DNA from: Serilophus lunatus | Lineage: Eukaryota > Chordata > Aves > Passeriformes > Eurylaimidae | DNA length: 64,000 bases | Assembly (NCBI GenBank): GCA_013399895.1 | Contig: VXBA01002727.1 | Location: 333,676 to 397,675, forward strand | Reading direction: 5' to 3' | Shown: in pieces, positions 37,759 to 50,000 of the stretch | Numbering within the stretch: position 1 is the first letter of the stretch | Layout: every line of letters begins with the position of its first letter | Translations under genes and position numbers: made by a program | Notes under the pieces: model-generated | The model's input: only the letters and a program-made list of their open reading frames with translations | Databases searched by the model: none | Told to the model about the DNA's origin: nothing

Positions 37759-40700
37759 GTTCAGTTCCTCTCTGTCCTTCCTGGTATGGTCCGAACTCCA
37801 TTAACCTTTTTCTCCATTTGCACCTACAATGCCCCGTGACTGCATTTCAAATATTCAAATATTTAACAGTACTTTATCCCACCTTGTTTAACTTCTGCCT
37901 TCATTTTCCATGGAGCCAATATTGGCTTATTTCAATCTTGTGCATTTTATGTCCTTATTTGTCTTTTGGGTAGAGGGACGTTAATTGACTCTCTGGTAAT
38001 TCCAGTGTCTCCTGCTGAGGGAGCATCAGAGGGAATTGGTTGTTTTTGCTGGCTCTCCAACTAGTTAATTGAGAAGCTATTCAATTATAGGTAATATACT
38101 TTTATTGCTAATAAGATATTCTGGTATCAACAACATCCCTGATTCTAACATGAAATTTGCAGGAATTATAAGAAACATGAAACTGCTTGGCAAAAAGGCT
38201 CCAAAAATTAACCTTACATAGAAATACTGGGACCAACACCAGCTCCAGAGCAGTGAAAAGTAAAATCAATAAAATTCCTATCAGAGTTTCCTACTATTTA
38301 TTTACTCTCACTTGTGGGAGGGACATTTGGAAGGAGGCAAAATTGCTGCAGATGCATCAGACTAAAAAGTTGTTCTTCATGCAGATTCTCAAACAGGAGA
38401 TCTAAAACACAGTTAATGCTGCTCTTCATTATCTAATTTGCCAAGCCTGGATTTCTTTTTATGCATCGTTTCACAAGCTCATCTTGACTCTGGTATTAGT
38501 TCCTTTATTTATTGAAGAACATCTCGGGTAAATAAATATCACTTCTTTTGTTATTGGAAAACACTGGTACCTGGCAGCCCAGATGGAGCCACAGCCCTGC
38601 ACCTAAGGGAGAGGCTTCTAATTCCTTAAACCTTGGGAGATGGGATTTAGGAGTTTGGGAAATTGTACTGTGTGCTTCTAAGGGCTTTGCTAAGTCAGTG
38701 GACTGTTTCCCAAAGGTTCTTTTTCTCCCTGTGTCTCCACAAAATGCCTTCCTGGGTCCAGGGTCCAGCCTCAAGTGATGAGTCAATGGAGATTTGAACC
38801 CACTCACGATTTCCACCCCACCTGAGCCCCTTCGTGCTTTGCTGCTTGGTTTCAAATGTCAGAATCTATTTGTGTCTCTCCATTTTTTTTCCCCCCATAA
38901 GGCAAAAGTTGTTCACAGCAACAACAAAAGGGAAGAGAAGTATGAAGAGATTAGTTTGATCAAAGGAGTCTCATGTCACAGCAGAAGATTGATTTTCCTC
39001 CCCTGCTGCACTCCAGGCCCCTTCCCTCCGTGTGCTGCTCTGGGTGTCTCTCCATGCCTTGCCTGGGTGGCTTCTGATTATGGTTGCTGTGCTCCTAATG
39101 CCACACAAACAAGGCTCTGGCATGGCCCAGGTGCTGCCTGACCCCCCTTCCCAGCTGGAAAGGACAAGCACTTGTTCAGCTCTCCCAGTTCTCCCACTTC
39201 CCTGGCAGTCCCGGGGCAGCACACCCAGCCCCTCTGTGCTGGGAAGGAGGCAGATCCCAAAAAGTAAAATGCTGTTTGAGAGCAGAGCAGGGCAGGGCTG
39301 GATGTCTCTGTTCAGTGCTGCACCTGAGCCCCTGCTGAGCTCCCAGGGCAGGCAGGAGCTTTGATGGACAGAGGGAAACATAGGCAATAATATTTTAACA
39401 CTTGGGATCAAATCACCTTTTGTTTAATGGGGGATAAGGAAACAATCCAATTTTAATAATGCCAGATCACTCTGCCTAAATGAAATGGGAACAGGAGATG
39501 AGAGGCTGGTAAACACTGTTCTCTGCCAGCAGGAAAACAGGTTTTAATCCTATAAATCACAAAAGGAAATTGCTAAGGCTGTATCTCATGCAATTAAGCC
39601 AATTTAAGCCTGACTATTAGGGGGGAAAGATTATTCAGGAACTGTGGCATTTCAGCATGGAGGTTTGGGATGGTGTTGGATTCACACACCAGGTTCAGTC
39701 TCCTGCTTTTCAAGAACCTGCATCCAGGGCTGGGAGAAACTCAGTTCATGGAGGTTCAATGCTGCCTTTGCACAAGGGTCGTTTTCCTCCAAAAATCACC
39801 CAGAGCCAATCTGCCTCATAGAACAGGATCTGAGCTGTCAGAGTCCATCCCTCTCCTAAAAGCACAAAGAAATGATGCATTCCTGGGGTGCAGGAGTGAG
39901 TTAAGGTGCCTCCCAAGCCAGGGGAGCTGTTCAAGTGGCTGTGGCAGGGATTCAACAGGAGCTGGACTGACGTGACCCCTGAGTCGTCTTTCTCAGCTAT
40001 CTATCTTTCTAAAAAAAGGTGAAAATAAAATAAATAAATGTACCTGTTTGTGAGCTCCCTTTGCAATGTGCTCCACAGCTTGAACACTTTGAGTGTAACA
40101 AGTGAATATTCAATATTTAAAGGCAAACATTCTCTCAGACAACATGGTTTGCATTATCCAAGGGGTGTTACAGTGGAGGGGGTTTCTGCTTTTGTTTGGG
40201 CTGCTGGGTAATAAACAGGCATCTTATTTGCAGAGGGAGAAAAGCAAAAAGCAGCAGATTAAATTGTAAAAGTGATTTTCCCAGATGGATTTTATCAGGA
40301 GCTCTGATAGCTCTGAGTGGCTGCACAATGGGGAACAGTGTGAGGAGATTGAGCAGCAGCATTTTGGGTTCCTTGAGCAATCAAATGAAAGCTCTGAATG
40401 ACCTGGTGTAAAAAAAACCCCAATCCAATAGGAGTAAACATGAAAATGATTGTTAAATTGTCACTGTAAAGATTAGAAAAGTTCAAAGAATAAGTTCTTT
40501 AAATTGCAATCCTTGAGTTGTTTTTTGTGCTCAGCTCTGGGGAGGGGAAGCAGCAGCAGATGCAGGTGTGTTTTTCATTGGAACTGCAAGGTTGAGATCC
40601 AAGGAATAGAAGTAAAACTGTAAAGGAAAACCAGAACTCCAGGACCATGATCCGACCCTGCCAGTTTGTAGGGGAGCACTTAGTTCCTGTGTGAAGGTTG

Positions 40701-43278
40701 GAATTTTTAGAAATCCTCAGTTCTGGTTTTCTAGGATTATTAAGTGTTGTTAAATTTCTAATTCACTTCAAAATAAATCCCATCATTGGGTGTAGAAATT
40801 CCTGGAGGTGCAGGGACTCCACACTGAGTTTCATGTCCTGTCTGATTCAGGGTCAATCCAGAGGTGTGTCATTCCCAAGTGACTCAAAGAGAAAGGACTC
40901 AAAACCCTTGTTTGCAATCCCCTGTAATAAAATCATTTTGCCTTTGGTTTTTCTGCCTCTCAGGGTGTCCATAAATATTCCAAATTGTAGATGGAACAAC
41001 CGAAGTTGTGAGAAGTTTCAGGTTTGAAATTTATTTCACTGAAAACCTTTTGGTTTCCAGACTATTTGGGGCTTAGAACCCCCAGTGCCAGGGTACATAC
41101 ATGGAATGAGGGATTGTCCATGTTCCAACGGACTGAAGAGCCTTAAATAAACCCCAGGGGAAAACCAAGGCAGGTAAACATAACACCTGAAAATGAGTTG
41201 GCAGAATGAAGGTGTTTTTAATGAGGTTTCAGAGCTGTAATTGCCATGGTGCCCTTCCACCTTCCTGCACCAGGGCAGGGATTGCAATAGGAGCAACTCG
41301 GAGGCAGCAACTCAGGTTACAAATCTGAAGTGAGGAACAAACCCACAGTCCCTGGAGGGTGTTTATTGTCTCACTGGCTGAACTCTCAGCTCCCCTTTAG
41401 CCACAGGCAGCCAACTGCACCAGTTGTTTATCACTGTGAGGAGCAGAGTGCAGCAGCATCACTGAAATGGATCTTAAAGAGCAGCTTGGTTTCCTATGCT
41501 TTTTTAAGTTAGCATAGAATGACATTTTTAAGATAACTTTTTTTCCCAGATAAAGCTCTTTTACATCCAATTATAAATAATAATGAATATTCCAGGGAGC
41601 CCCTGATAACAGCTCCTGTTAGGCCTGGAGAGCAGTCAAGCAAAAAGTGAATTGTAATAAGGTCACAAATGCTGTAAATTACTGGGTTCTCAGCCTTGCC
41701 TACATCCCACAGTGGGCCAAGAGGGTTTCACTCCATTAAATGTGAGAAGCCACAACTCATATTAAATCACACCGTGACATTGGAGTCATTAAAGAGAGAA
41801 GAGCAGAAACTGCCCCACGTGGGGCTGAGCTGCTCCTTCCCTTCCCTCCTGGCAGAGGATGGAGCCCAGAGCCCCTATGAGAGCCCCAAACCTGCTCTGG
41901 CCACAGGAAATAACCTCACTTGTCTGTGCCTTTGCCTTTGAGCCACTGTTTGCAGCTTCTGGGCTGGGGAAGAATTCTTACTGATGTTCACCTGGATAAA
42001 ATCCTCACTGGGGTCTGGGGTCCCACGTGCTGCCAGAAAATCAACAGCAAGTGCCCAAATCTGTGGGTGCTGAAACTCCTGAGTGCCATTACCCTGCCAG
42101 AGGTTTGTGAGGGGAAGGGCAAGGCCTGTGCTCGTGTCTTGGTGCTCTTGGAGAGAGGATCCAGCTCTGATGCTGCTCCCTAAACTGTGTCCGGGGCTGG
42201 GTTTGGAGCCAGAGGCAGAGCTGCTCTTTGGCAGGAGGGCCCTTTCCTTCCAGCAGCTCTGCCCAGTTCACTCTCCTGCAGATTCAGAATTAAATTAGAG
42301 GCTCCTTCCTGCTGCTGCACCAACTTGTGAATATTTATAGGTGGTTCTGTAAGACTTGCAGAGGCTGCACTGAAGGGCAGCTGATGCTGCTGAGCAGCTG
42401 CCAGGGCTGCAGCTCCGACCTCTGTCACTCCTCACTGACTTTTCCTTGATTAAAATCATTTGGGTTTTGTACTTGTCCACTGGAGGCTGCAGCTCTTTAT
42501 GAACGAGGGAAGGGGAAAATCAGTTTTTAAATGTTTTAATTGACCATTTCTGTAGCCACAAGCAGAGAAAACCTCTCCATTCTCTGTGATCATTGTCACA
42601 GGGGCTATTTTTGCTGCGGAGGGACTTTTACACAAGAAACAAGCCCAGAACTCCACCAGTTGGGGGGTGTGCATTCAGGGAGAGCATCTCAGTCCTTAAA
42701 ACACTGGGAATTAGTTGAAGGAAAGGCCTGATTCCCTCGGGAGGGGAACTGAAGCCCAGCATGTGACTGGCTCGTGTTGCAGTTTGTTGGCTTTGGGACA
42801 AACCCCCTCCCACGCTGCCTGGGAGGCTGCACCATATCCCAGAAATGTGTGGGACACTGGGCATTCCAATTGAACAGTTTCCTAAAGCAGCTCCAGGGAT
42901 TTTTAAAGCCAGAGGTACCTTGTAAAATCTACAGACTTCCCTAAATATAAATATAGTATCTGTGCTCAAAATTCCCAAGTGGCAGCAGCACATTGTGCCA
43001 AAGATTGAATATTTCCTTTAAAAAAAAAGGAAAAAAGAGATGAGAGTTATATTTTTTATCTGAATTTATCTGACTTCACCACTTAGGTTTTGATGTTTCT
43101 TGTGTCTTTTCAACTGCTCTGATATTTCAGTGCTACATGTTGGTACTTCAGGACTGTTATCAAGTCAGCCCTTAACTGCTTTGTGAGGAGCCAGATCTTC
43201 TCTTTGGTGATCTAAAACTTCAAACAAAACAGAACAGCAGATTTGGTGAACAGGTTCTATAAGTTACTTTTTGTTGTT

Positions 43279-43401
43279 TTAATAATCAGAGACATCTTGA
43301 TCCGTTATTTTGAACTTTGTTTGAAAATGCAAAGAAGGTGTGAGAAAACCAGGCACTGTTAGCAACCCAGACCTTGATTTTGGGTCATAAATCAGATGTG
43401 G
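43279..43401 (-). other. Candidate terminal exon, unidentified
   Basis: On the minus strand a strong pyrimidine tract ending 'ctctctgtttcctctgttgcag' is followed in phase 0 by 40 open codons and a TAA at 43281-43279. The peptide starts PHLIYDPKSRSG and ends in an acidic tail DQDVSDY. No AATAAA is seen close downstream. A second open block (43674-44016) lies about 270 bp upstream on the same strand and also ends in a stop, so if both were real they would be alternative terminal exons. I do not recognise the protein. Confidence 0.22.
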
Positions 43402-43673
43402 CTGCAACAGAGGAAACAGAGAGAGCAGGTAATAGGAGTCATCAGGTTTTGCTGACTTAAATAATAAAAGCTGCCACCCCAAAGAAATGAAAGGCATTCA
43501 GTGTGCAAAGGGAATGAAAATATGAACTCATCTTGGCTAATGGCTCAGAGAAGTAATATAAAGATATGCATAGATTATTCTGAGTCTTAAAAAAAAGAGA
43601 GATGCATCCAATTTACATAAAATGTTAATAGTAATCTTAGGGGTAAGAGATTTCCTTTGAAACACAGGGATCA

Positions 43674-44016
43674 TTACAGGGACTCTGAAGTGGAGTCTTT
43701 GTCCTTGAGTGTTTTCTTTGGAGTTCCATTAAATGGGATGATACCCTGGGACTTCAGTTCTGCTGAGCTTGGCTGATGTCCAACCCCACAGAGCTTCCTG
43801 TTTGGGTAGAGCTTTTCTCCTGTAAAGGATAATCCAGGTTGTGGGTAGAAGAGGTGGAGCAGTTCCTGGGGCCATTTTCCAAAGATCTCATCAGGAATTT
43901 GTGGCAGCTTCCAGTAGAATGGAATAAACATGGAACCACCTTCCTCCTTTTTAATCCTCCTCTTCACTTCTGTGTCCCTTCTCCTGCAGGAGCCCCCCAG
44001 CTGTCCCAACATCCCT
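43674..44016 (-). other. Candidate terminal exon with 113-codon open frame
   Basis: On the minus strand an acceptor 'cacttttaccttctccag' precedes 44016 and an open frame of 113 codons runs to TAA at 43674. The peptide has a basic N-terminal third (EVKRRIKKEE) and an aromatic and proline-rich middle (FIPFYWKLPQIPDEIFGKWP) that resembles a real small protein. However, the + strand of the same DNA also shows a good acceptor and donor (43990-44025), so the signals are ambiguous. No convincing donor or polyadenylation signal supports either reading. No family recognised. Confidence 0.18.
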
Positions 44017-44025
44017 CTGGAGAAG

Positions 44026-47000
44026 GTAAAAGTGGGATTTAACTCTCTGGTAGCCAAGGTTAGAACTGAGATCAGGCCCAATTCCTGAGTCCCCTCCCGT
44101 TCCCTGAGACAGAACTATTCCATGGACAGAATTAGGGACACTGTGTGACTCAGCCAGGCAGGGTGTGCATTCCCATCCATCCAAACATTCACAACACCTT
44201 TTACATCTCTTGTCACTTTTACCTTGCCAGCTCCTCCCAAACATCTTCCCTCAATCTGAGGTTCATTTGCTAATTACCCTCTTTCTTGGCTTGTCATGTC
44301 TGTCTCATTATTATTAATACTTTAACAATCATTTACTGGGGAAGTTCCCTCCCTCCTCCTCCTGCAAACACAAACACAGTTTTATCAACACAGCAAACAT
44401 GATTGCAGCTCTGCTGTTATGTTTTATTTATTTCCATATAGGTTTGATTCTATTGCAGTTTCTCATTTTTGCCTGATGTATTATTCATGATTTATACAGT
44501 ATTGGAGCTCGTGTAGGACACCCTCATTTCATTAGCTGTGCTATCATTTTCTGGGGTATATAAAATAAACCACGGGAAGCTCTTTCTCCTTTCATGTTTT
44601 CCTGTGTCTGCTGTGTGCAGGGAAACAATGGCAGTAATATTTGGTTAGAACCAGCACCAATTATACTTTTAACACCTACGTAGCTGAAATGGAATTGAAA
44701 AGAAGGACCATTTTATTTACAGGTGTGTATTCAGGGATGTGATATCAATTATTATCAATATTAGCTCTGTTTTAGAAGTGCAGGGGCATCCTTGCCAAGG
44801 CTGGACTAACACAATATCTGGTTTGCACATACATAGAGCACTTTCAGATCAAGCTAACAAGTCCCACGAAAGCACTTTGATTATATCAGTTGTACGGGTA
44901 TGGAAAAATCCAGGGGATTTAAGGGCTTAAATTTTCATCAGTGCTTTAAGGCCAAACTCTGAAATACAGATCCAGAAAGTCAAGTAGCTTTAAGTTAAGC
45001 TTGTTTGGAAATTTTTTCTCATTTGATTTGTTCAGACACAAATCATTGAGAGTTGTTCTGAATTTGGAGTTGGGAGGGAGCCAACAGGTTCCTTTGTACC
45101 TGCAGACACTTCTGTCTTCAACCTTCAACTAAACCAACCTTGGAGCTCTCACAAGGGAAAATTATAAATTACACAACAAACAGAAGGAACAGGTAGCCCA
45201 GAGAAAGGGACATGACAATGCATTTGGTTTGTTGTCTTAGGAACATTGCAGCTCATCAGCCGATAAGGTGCTGGTGGTGATTCTGGGGGTCCCTGTCACC
45301 CCAAATCTCACCCTTCAGAATCCAGGGATCTGACAGTAACAGGGCAGGAGTAGGAGGGAAGGGCTGGATGTGGATTTGCCAGAACAGATGGGGCAGGAAT
45401 CTGAAATCCCATCTCACATTGGGTTTATTTACTATATTTAATACAGAACTATTTGATTTGTGACTCCTGTTTTCAGTGACTGTGACAGAAGTCGTGAGCA
45501 TCCATTTTTCCTTTCCAACTTTTATGCCCAGACAAAAATGAGTTTCTTTTTAGGGCCAGAGGATGAAATCCCCAGGCTGCCACTGCCAGAGCCTGGTGTG
45601 CTTGCAGAGCCTTTCTACAGCTGCCAGCTCCACCCTGACCCTTTTCCCTGGATCCTGGCTCACAGGAGGAACCATCCCTCTCCTGTTACTGGGAATCCAT
45701 GACACCTGCCTGGCCCTCTCCTCACCTGCACCAAGGTGATGACAGTATAAAACTTTATGGCATTATTGACTTGAGCACATCTCAGCCAGACCTTGGTGTT
45801 GCTGATTTAATGACTGTCTCTTCTTCTCCCTCCCCTCTTTATTCTGCTCTATTGTTAATTCTCATTTTATTAGAGCTGCTGGTCCTCTGAGCTCTTTATT
45901 GCATTAGTACAAACTTCCTTGCATGAGCACGACACCATAAATTACCTGCTGCCCATTCCCATGCTGAATGGCAAGGCAATAAATGCAGAGAAATTCAGAG
46001 AAGTTAAACTCAGATCTATTTGCCCTCTATCTCTTGAGTCAACTTCTCTCCTTGAGCAACTGTGCCAGACCATGAAAACAGAGTTATAAATGTCACCCAG
46101 TGTCTTCAAACCTGATGGTGGTTGGTGATGTCATTGAGAAGGGAACAGTTGTGTAGCTGGAGAGTAGAAATTAAATATCAGCAGCTCGGGGAGGATCATC
46201 TGGCAGGGTTTGGCACTGGTGTTTTATCCAGTTCCTCTGCAGACTGGAACTGCTCTTGCTGGTTTAAGAGATTTTCCTCCCATCCTCTCACAGGGAGAGA
46301 AGCCGCTGGCAGTGAAGGCCTGGTAACATTCTCAGCACTCAAAGAGATCAACAAACAGAACAAACCAGCTCCACAAATCCAGCCAGAAAAAAAGCAGGGG
46401 GAAGAGGCTGAGGTCTCTGCACTGCTCAAAGCTGCCTCGTGTCTGGGGTCTGTGGTGTCCAGGGCTGTCCTGGGGATGAAGATGCAGGGAACAAGGGATG
46501 TGCAGTTGCTCCTGGTCATGCTCTGCTGGGGCTCTGGAGGGCTGGGAGCCCAGGGAAGGGCTGGTGAGGCTGGAACTGCCCCAAGCACAGGGCAGGGCCC
46601 CATGGAACACTTTTTTCCTGTGTGACTCCGGGGGTCACAGTGATCAATTTAGTGCCCTTTCTGTCATATGCACTGACATGAAGATGAATTCATTTGTGTG
46701 TGTCTGTGAAGAGCTGGAGGTCAGGAATTACACCAAAGGATTTGGTTTCTGTGTTATGTCTATGGAGTCTATGCAAAATACAGCTCTGCATCCCCACCCT
46801 GCCCCAGCTCTGTGACAGCTCCTGGGGGCACAGCAAACTGGGGCTGCTCAGGAGTTGGACACAAAGGGAGTTTGGGGAAGACTTGAGGAGGGGCTATTTA
46901 AATAAAAGTGTCTGGGTTCATTCCAGCCCAATATAATTCCCCAGACTTCTCATCCACACCTGCTGGGCAGGAGATCCAGTCCCTACAATGTCTCCTGCTC

Positions 47001-50000
47001 TTCTCTGTATCATTTAATAGCAGAAATTATTAATGATTTTTAATAGCTAGAGATTAAATGTATTTAAAAAGAACTGTAGACAGTGGGACCTTTCAACTGA
47101 TTTGAAAATGAAAGTATAAATAGAGTAGGTGGAAGGCTTGTGGTACAATATATTCATAGAAAGCTCTCTCTGAGTGGATACATGCACACATTTTGATCTT
47201 CACAATAGCACAAATTTATTAACTTTTCATATAGAGCAGAGTAGAATCTGAGCATGAAGGAGATTGGGGGACACAAGAATAAAGAAGGTGAAGGAAATGT
47301 TCTTGAACAAGCTGAAATTACAGTAATATCAGCAGTGATTAATTAATTCAGTAGAGGAAGTAATAATTCACCTGCAACTCCCAAAGCTTGATGGACATGG
47401 AATTCCATAAGATAACTGGTTAAATCCCACCTCCTGCCAAGCACAGGAGGAAAGGCAGTGGTGAACACCCAGGGCTCAGACCTCTGCCCCTGGTTTGGCC
47501 CCCAGCACAGTCCTTGACCCCTGTGATGCTCCCAGGGCCCCGCAGGAGTTCGGGATGTGCAGGAAGAGCCTGTTCCTGCTGCTGCCCGGGAATGGGGACC
47601 TGCCCCTGAACTCTCCCACCTCTGCAGAGGGGTTTGTGCTGAGACCTGTGGGCAGGTTTTTGAGCTGTTTGCTCAGGCTGCTGGCAGGGGGTCATTGCTC
47701 AGCTCCTGCAGCTCCCAGAGCTCTCTGAGGTTGGAGGGATAACAGAGGGCAAAGAACAAAGAATGCCTGGGGAGTGCCCCTGTTTGCACAGAGCTCCTGC
47801 TGCTCTGTGTCAATCCTGAGCCCTTCTCCAGGTGCCAGCCTGCTCTGACACCTCTGCAGCTCACAGGCAGCTCTGGGGTTGCCAACACTGAGTTTCTTGG
47901 GCAGAACTTTGTCATCAGGTTTATTAAAATAGGGAAACACTTCCTGGGGAGGGAAAAAACCAAACAGCACAAGTTGGTTTTAATTTTTTGAAGTATGTCA
48001 TGTCACATAGGCCTGACTTTGTGACACTGGAGCTGTGAGTGTCCTAATCAACCAAAGCTTGGCCTTGTGATAAGAGCCCTGGCCCTGCCTGGCTTTACAG
48101 GGTGGTTCTCTTAAATCTTGCCATGGAGCTTTATGTGGTTTTTTTGATCCCATATCCCTGGCAGCCTCACTTCTGATCTGCTACTTCACTTTATTTAATG
48201 GCCAGAGTAATAAAAGTACCACCTGTCCACAGCTGCTCTTCCCAGGAAAAGCCATTTGTTTCAGTGCCTGGCTGTAATTCCACTACAGAATATAAATGCC
48301 TGATGTAGAGGCATGAATAATATATGCATAAATATTTCCACACATGCATGTGCTTCTTTTTTTGGCAGAACTTACTGTTAAAAGTCCATCCGTGGTAAAA
48401 CCCCAGAATGTCAGAGTGAACATTTAAAAGGGGGATGATTTGAGTGTGGTTTTTTTGCTGTGTGGAGCCACCACAGGTTGAAGCCTCCTGAGCCATTGAA
48501 CTGCTATCCCTGGGCTCTGCACGTTCTAGCCACTGTCTCCTTGGATAAAGCTCTTACAGGGAAAAGAGAGGAATTCCAAAGACTCCCAGGGATAATAATT
48601 TAGAGACAGAGGAAGGAAATGAAGGAGCTTTAGGAGGTCCTCTGAGTCATGAGCTGAGGTCATTTTCTTGCTCCCCTGCCACACTGTTCCCAATCAAGGG
48701 AAAACAGCTCCCATGGAGAGAGTATTTAAGCTCATCTGGAATAAGATAAATACCACAAATATCAGAGTAGAACAGGAAAAAAAGCCTTGCAGAGTAAAAT
48801 GGACTGTGTGATAAGTAGGCTTCAGCATAAGGGAGGAATTACCCACTAATTGTGACTAATCCTCTTACTGGGACACACTGGGAACTACACAACTTCCTTT
48901 TCTTAACTTCTCAGGTCTGGACAGTAGGAAGTGTTTGGATGGAGAACAGTTGTCAGAGCTTTAAACAAGTTCCCTCTCAAAAAGCACCATGAATTTGGTG
49001 GCACATGTGTTTTTACACCCCATTCCTCACCGTGGCTTCTGTGAACCACAATATTACCTGTTTGGAAAAGCAAAGTGTATCCACTTTAAATTTGCTCTGT
49101 GGCAGGTCTGTAGGTTAGTAAATGGAGTTTGTCTTTCTTGAGCAGGAAAGCCTTGCTCAGGTTTGTGTGGATCAGCAGCAGCAGTGCTCTACACAAAATG
49201 CAAATGCCTAAATAAACAGAAGAGTGTGATTTACATGCAGATGACTGTGAGGGAATAGAGCTCCCTCTGACCTCCTGCACCATCGTCTGGAATCTCCCTT
49301 GGTTTGGGAGCAGGCTATTTAAAATATTAATGTCTTGAATAATGAATGGCTGTACATGTAAATGAGCTCTTGGTATAACAATCTTGAGTAACTCTGGTTT
49401 AGGCACATTTCCGTGATTATTGGGCCATTAGCTTTAGTAAAATAAGAATGTGAAGAGAAAAGAAAGAAGATCTGTAATTTCTCTATTATTTAGCTTTGTT
49501 TTAAATGAAACCCTTGGAAAGATGTATATCATTTCAATTTTAGTTCCAGAGGCTTTTATGTAAATTAATTGCATTAGAGAATTGGCAAGAACATTTATTC
49601 AATTTAGAACAGCCGTGATTATAAGCTTTACATTAATATAACAACAATTTAACAGTGGCTGATAGATGGGACACAACCATGTAATTATCAAAAGTGAGCC
49701 ACTTTCTTGATCTCTAATTAGTTCTATAAGCAAATACGGTTTTGCTGGAACTAATTGCTGTGTTGCAGCTGCGAGGTGAGCGCTGAGCTCGAGTTCAGGT
49801 GCTGACAGGGAGTGGTGCTCAGCCAAAGCCTTGCTATTTTCTGATCTAATCGAATGTATAATTCAATTATTTGTGCTGAGCAAAAGCAGGGCCTTGTGCA
49901 TGTAGGAATAACCTTCCCTGTGCTGCAGTGTCCTCTGAGTGCAGCTCACAGACACCCCCAGCTCGGGGCTGTGGGCTGGGAACTGTCTCTGCTGTGGGAG

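Larger units (their letters stand above)
32741..43278. other. Non-coding single-copy DNA
   Basis: Apart from the candidate exon at 33095-33439 and the CR1 pieces at 35.7 and 37.7 kb, nothing beyond unique sequence is seen. G+C rises locally around 38980-39370 and 41800-42430, with long chance open frames as a result. Confidence 0.6.

Noticed and set aside
45475..45702. Acceptor-led open frame on + ending in TGA
   Set aside because: Acceptor is good but there is no upstream partner, no polyadenylation signal after the stop, and the peptide is unremarkable.
46122..46625. Overlapping long frames on both strands in a G+C-richer patch
   Set aside because: Reduced stop density from G+C content explains them; the + and - frames are equally open.
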